DNA of 64,000 nucleotides from Propionibacteriaceae bacterium P6A17 (lineage in GTDB: Bacteria > Actinomycetota > Actinomycetes > Propionibacteriales > Propionibacteriaceae): contig JHVD01000002.1 in NCBI GenBank assembly GCA_000619965.1, forward strand, positions 186,001-250,000, read 5' to 3'. This document shows, one piece after another, positions 62,594 to 64,000 of this stretch (position 1 is its first letter; each line of letters starts with the position of its first letter). Below the pieces are notes generated by a model that was not told the DNA's origin, searched no databases, and saw only the letters and a list, made by a program, of their open reading frames with translations. The translations under genes and the position numbers were made by a program.

Positions 62594-63564
62594 AGGGGTC
62601 CTGTCGTTGCGCGGATGGTCAGATCGGGGTCGAAGAGAAGCTCGACGTTCGGCACGGTCTCGCCCTGGATCAGCGCCAGCAGGGCGCTGGTGGCGGCTTC
62701 GCTGATCGACTTCACGGGCTGACGCACCGTCGTGAGATTCGTGATGCGCATGATGGGGGAGTCGTCGTAGCCGATGACGCTGAAGTCCTTCGGGGCGGAC
62801 AAGCCGCTGCGTTCGGCCTCCCGGACGAGGCCCAGCGCCATGACGTCGGACCCGCAGATGATCGCTGTGTGGCCGCTGGCGAGCAGGCGACGGCCCCCGC
62901 GCGCCCCTCCGTCGGCCGTGTATTCGGTGCTGGCGACGTCGTCGGCCTCGGAGAAGCCCATGTCGAGGAAGGCCTTCGTCTTGCGCTGGGTGGGCAGGTA
63001 GCGGGGCTGCCCGACGGCGAGCCCGATACGGGTGTGGCCCAGCGCGCGCAGGTGTTCGACGGCGAGTCGGATGCCGGCGGCGTCGTCGGTGCAGAAGAAG
63101 GGTGCGTCGATGTGCTCGTTGGAGCCATTGATGTAGACGGTGGCGACGTTGGCGTCGAGGAGTCGCTGGTAGGGGGCCTTGGAGGCGAGCGAGTCGGCCG
63201 AGGCGCCGGAGACGGAGACGATCCCGCTGATGTCGGACTCGAGCAGCGTGTCGAGGTACTGGATCTCGCTCGAACCGCCCTGGCTGACGGGGCAGATGAT
63301 GGCGGAGTAGCCGGCGGCGAACAGGACCAGCGTGAGCTCCTGCGCAAACTGCGGGAACGACGGGTTGGAGAGCTCGGGGACGAGGATGGCGATGAGGTTC
63401 TTCGACAGATTCGCCGGGGGCTCGTAGCCGGCCGCCTCGAGAGCGCGCATGACCGTCTCGCGGGTCGAATCCTTGACTCCCGGCTTCTGGTTCATCACCC
63501 GGGAGACCGTGGCGGTCGAGACACCGGCAGCGGCCGCGATGTCGGCAAGCGTCTGTGTGATCAC
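62590..63564 (-). CDS. LacI-family regulator of the alpha-glucoside locus
   Basis: The 324-residue protein begins with the LacI helix-turn-helix T-L-A-D-I-A-A-A-A-G-V-S-T-A-T-V-S-R-V-M-N, followed by the hinge and a periplasmic-binding-type sensor. The GTG at 63564 is preferred to the ATG at 63594 because GGAGGAACAAC directly precedes it and it gives the normal family N-terminus. It should repress the glucosidase operon and the divergent binding-protein gene until an alpha-glucoside binds. Confidence 0.92.
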   Translation of the reverse strand: MITQTLADIAAAAGVSTATVSRVMNQKPGVKDSTRETVMRALEAAGYEPPANLSKNLIAILVPELSNPSFPQFAQELTLVLFAAGYSAIICPVSQGGSSEIQYLDTLLESDISGIVSVSGASADSLASKAPYQRLLDANVATVYINGSNEHIDAPFFCTDDAAGIRLAVEHLRALGHTRIGLAVGQPRYLPTQRKTKAFLDMGFSEADDVASTEYTADGGARGGRRLLASGHTAIICGSDVMALGLVREAERSGLSAPKDFSVIGYDDSPIMRITNLTTVRQPVKSISEAATSALLALIQGETVPNVELLFDPDLTIRATTGPL

Positions 63565-63638
63565 CGTTGTTCCTCCGTAGCTCGTTGTGGTCACACGCTA
63601 CTCCTTGTGAAACGGCCGCGCAAGAGAATGTAACGATT

Positions 63639-63688
63639 CTGCAAACAACTGCAATTCCCTTGCGAAGTCGCTGCGGGGTCGCTAGTGT
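63639..63688 (+). promoter_or_regulatory. Promoter and operator region of the alpha-glucoside ABC operon
   Basis: TTGCGA (63660-63665), a 17-base spacer and TAGTGT (63683-63688) form a good sigma-70 type promoter for the binding-protein gene. CTGCAA occurs twice ten bases apart just upstream (63639-63644 and 63649-63654), giving the inverted pair TGCA-AACAAC-TGCA. CCTTGCGA and TCGCAAGG also face each other across the promoter (about 63658 and 63707). These are the likely LacI sites. Confidence 0.6.
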
Positions 63689-63753
63689 GTGGTCTACGAC
63701 AGGGCGTCGCAAGGAATGCGGGCCCGCTAGTGAAAGTCAAAGGAGATCGTTCC

Positions 63754-64000
63754 ATGCGCAAGAGCCTCATCGCACTTGCCGCGGGCCTGACCGTCGCGCT
63801 GACGGCCTGCGGCGGCGGCACCACCGGCACCAGCTCCACCGAGCCCTCCCAGTCCACGGACCCGTCGGCCTCGCAGTCCGAGGCTCCGGCCGCCAGCGGC
63901 TCGCTGACCCTCTGGGCCGACGAGACCCGCATCGAGGCCTTCAAGCAGCTCGGCGAGGCGTTTGCCGAGGAGTCGGGCGTCACTCTCGACGTCGTGCAGA
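63754..64000 (+). CDS. Sugar-binding lipoprotein of an ABC importer (5' part only)
   Basis: The visible 82 residues give a signal with lipobox L-T-A-C (Cys19), a Gly/Thr/Ser linker to about residue 50, and the start of a CUT1 binding-protein fold, S-L-T-L-W-A-D-E-T-R-I-E-A-F. AAAGGAGA lies eight bases before the ATG. The window ends inside the gene. Position beside a LacI regulator and an alpha-glucosidase suggests a maltose or alpha-glucoside importer whose permeases lie beyond the edge. Confidence 0.88.
   Translation, partial: MRKSLIALAAGLTVALTACGGGTTGTSSTEPSQSTDPSASQSEAPAASGSLTLWADETRIEAFKQLGEAFAEESGVTLDVVQ

Overview
The window is 64 kb of uniformly GC-rich DNA from an actinobacterium. 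Most genes are packed head to tail with ATGA or GTGA overlaps, GTG and TTG starts are common, and many single genes have a TANNNT -10 hexamer 6-8 bases before the start codon, the layout expected of leaderless actinobacterial transcripts. The gene content (DUF3151 protein, SigE-family sigma factor, secreted S8 proteases with wall-type C-termini, PTS-dependent dihydroxyacetone kinase) fits a member of the Propionibacteriales, perhaps Tessaracoccus-like; the genus is only an inference. No rRNA, tRNA, CRISPR array, transposase or phage gene was recognised.

Layout: (1) 0.2-1.1 kb: two small housekeeping or unknown genes. (2) 1.2-7.9 kb: a PTS operon holding a mannitol-type IICB and IIA, a zinc-dependent dehydrogenase, a DeoR regulator, a PfkB hexose-phosphate kinase, HPr and enzyme I. 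(3) 7.9-9.2 kb: patatin phospholipase and DUF3151 protein. (4) 9.4-13.05 kb: a peptide/lipoprotein/adaptor/ABC efflux cluster in which the adaptor and the ATPase are broken by frameshifts. (5) 13.05-15.4 kb: dhaKLM, whose DhaM draws phosphate from the same PTS. (6) 15.9-19.4 kb: purA, two small genes, a 67-bp tandem repeat array, and purD. (7) 19.5-28.2 kb: a giant secreted subtilase, an S33 aminopeptidase, a TetR regulator and purB. (8) 28.3-32.3 kb: an ABC-2 exporter and a NarL-type two-component system. (9) 32.4-34.7 kb: an MFS gene with an in-frame ochre stop, a perfect inverted repeat, and purC. (10) 34.7-41.1 kb: a sugar ABC importer with its own kinase, DeoR regulator and GH4 glycosidase. 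(11) 41.3-48.2 kb: a secreted PIG-L/CBM9-like protein, purSQ and a second secreted subtilase. (12) 48.4-51.5 kb: a SigE-type sigma factor, two paralogous membrane-anchored proteins and a YcaQ-type glycosylase. (13) 51.7-57.1 kb: purL, M20 peptidase, aspartase and a second HPr. (14) 57.3-60.9 kb: a TetR, degenerate ATPase and YhgE/Pip operon. (15) 61-64 kb: an alpha-glucosidase, a LacI regulator and the start of a sugar-binding lipoprotein, cut by the window edge.

Three themes tie the window together. PTS biology recurs: one enzyme I, two free HPr proteins, an HPr domain in DhaM and one polyol permease. Most of purine synthesis (purA, B, C, D, S, Q, L) is scattered singly or in pairs, mostly with a leaderless-type promoter directly before the start. 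Carbohydrate capture and surface proteolysis occupy much of the rest. The most unusual observations are: the cluster of frameshifts in the efflux locus, all in the same direction; two large secreted proteins that stop one residue after an LPxTG-like motif; a sigma factor linked to a duplicated two-cysteine extracytoplasmic module; and a YhgE exporter paired with an ATPase lacking the ABC signature.
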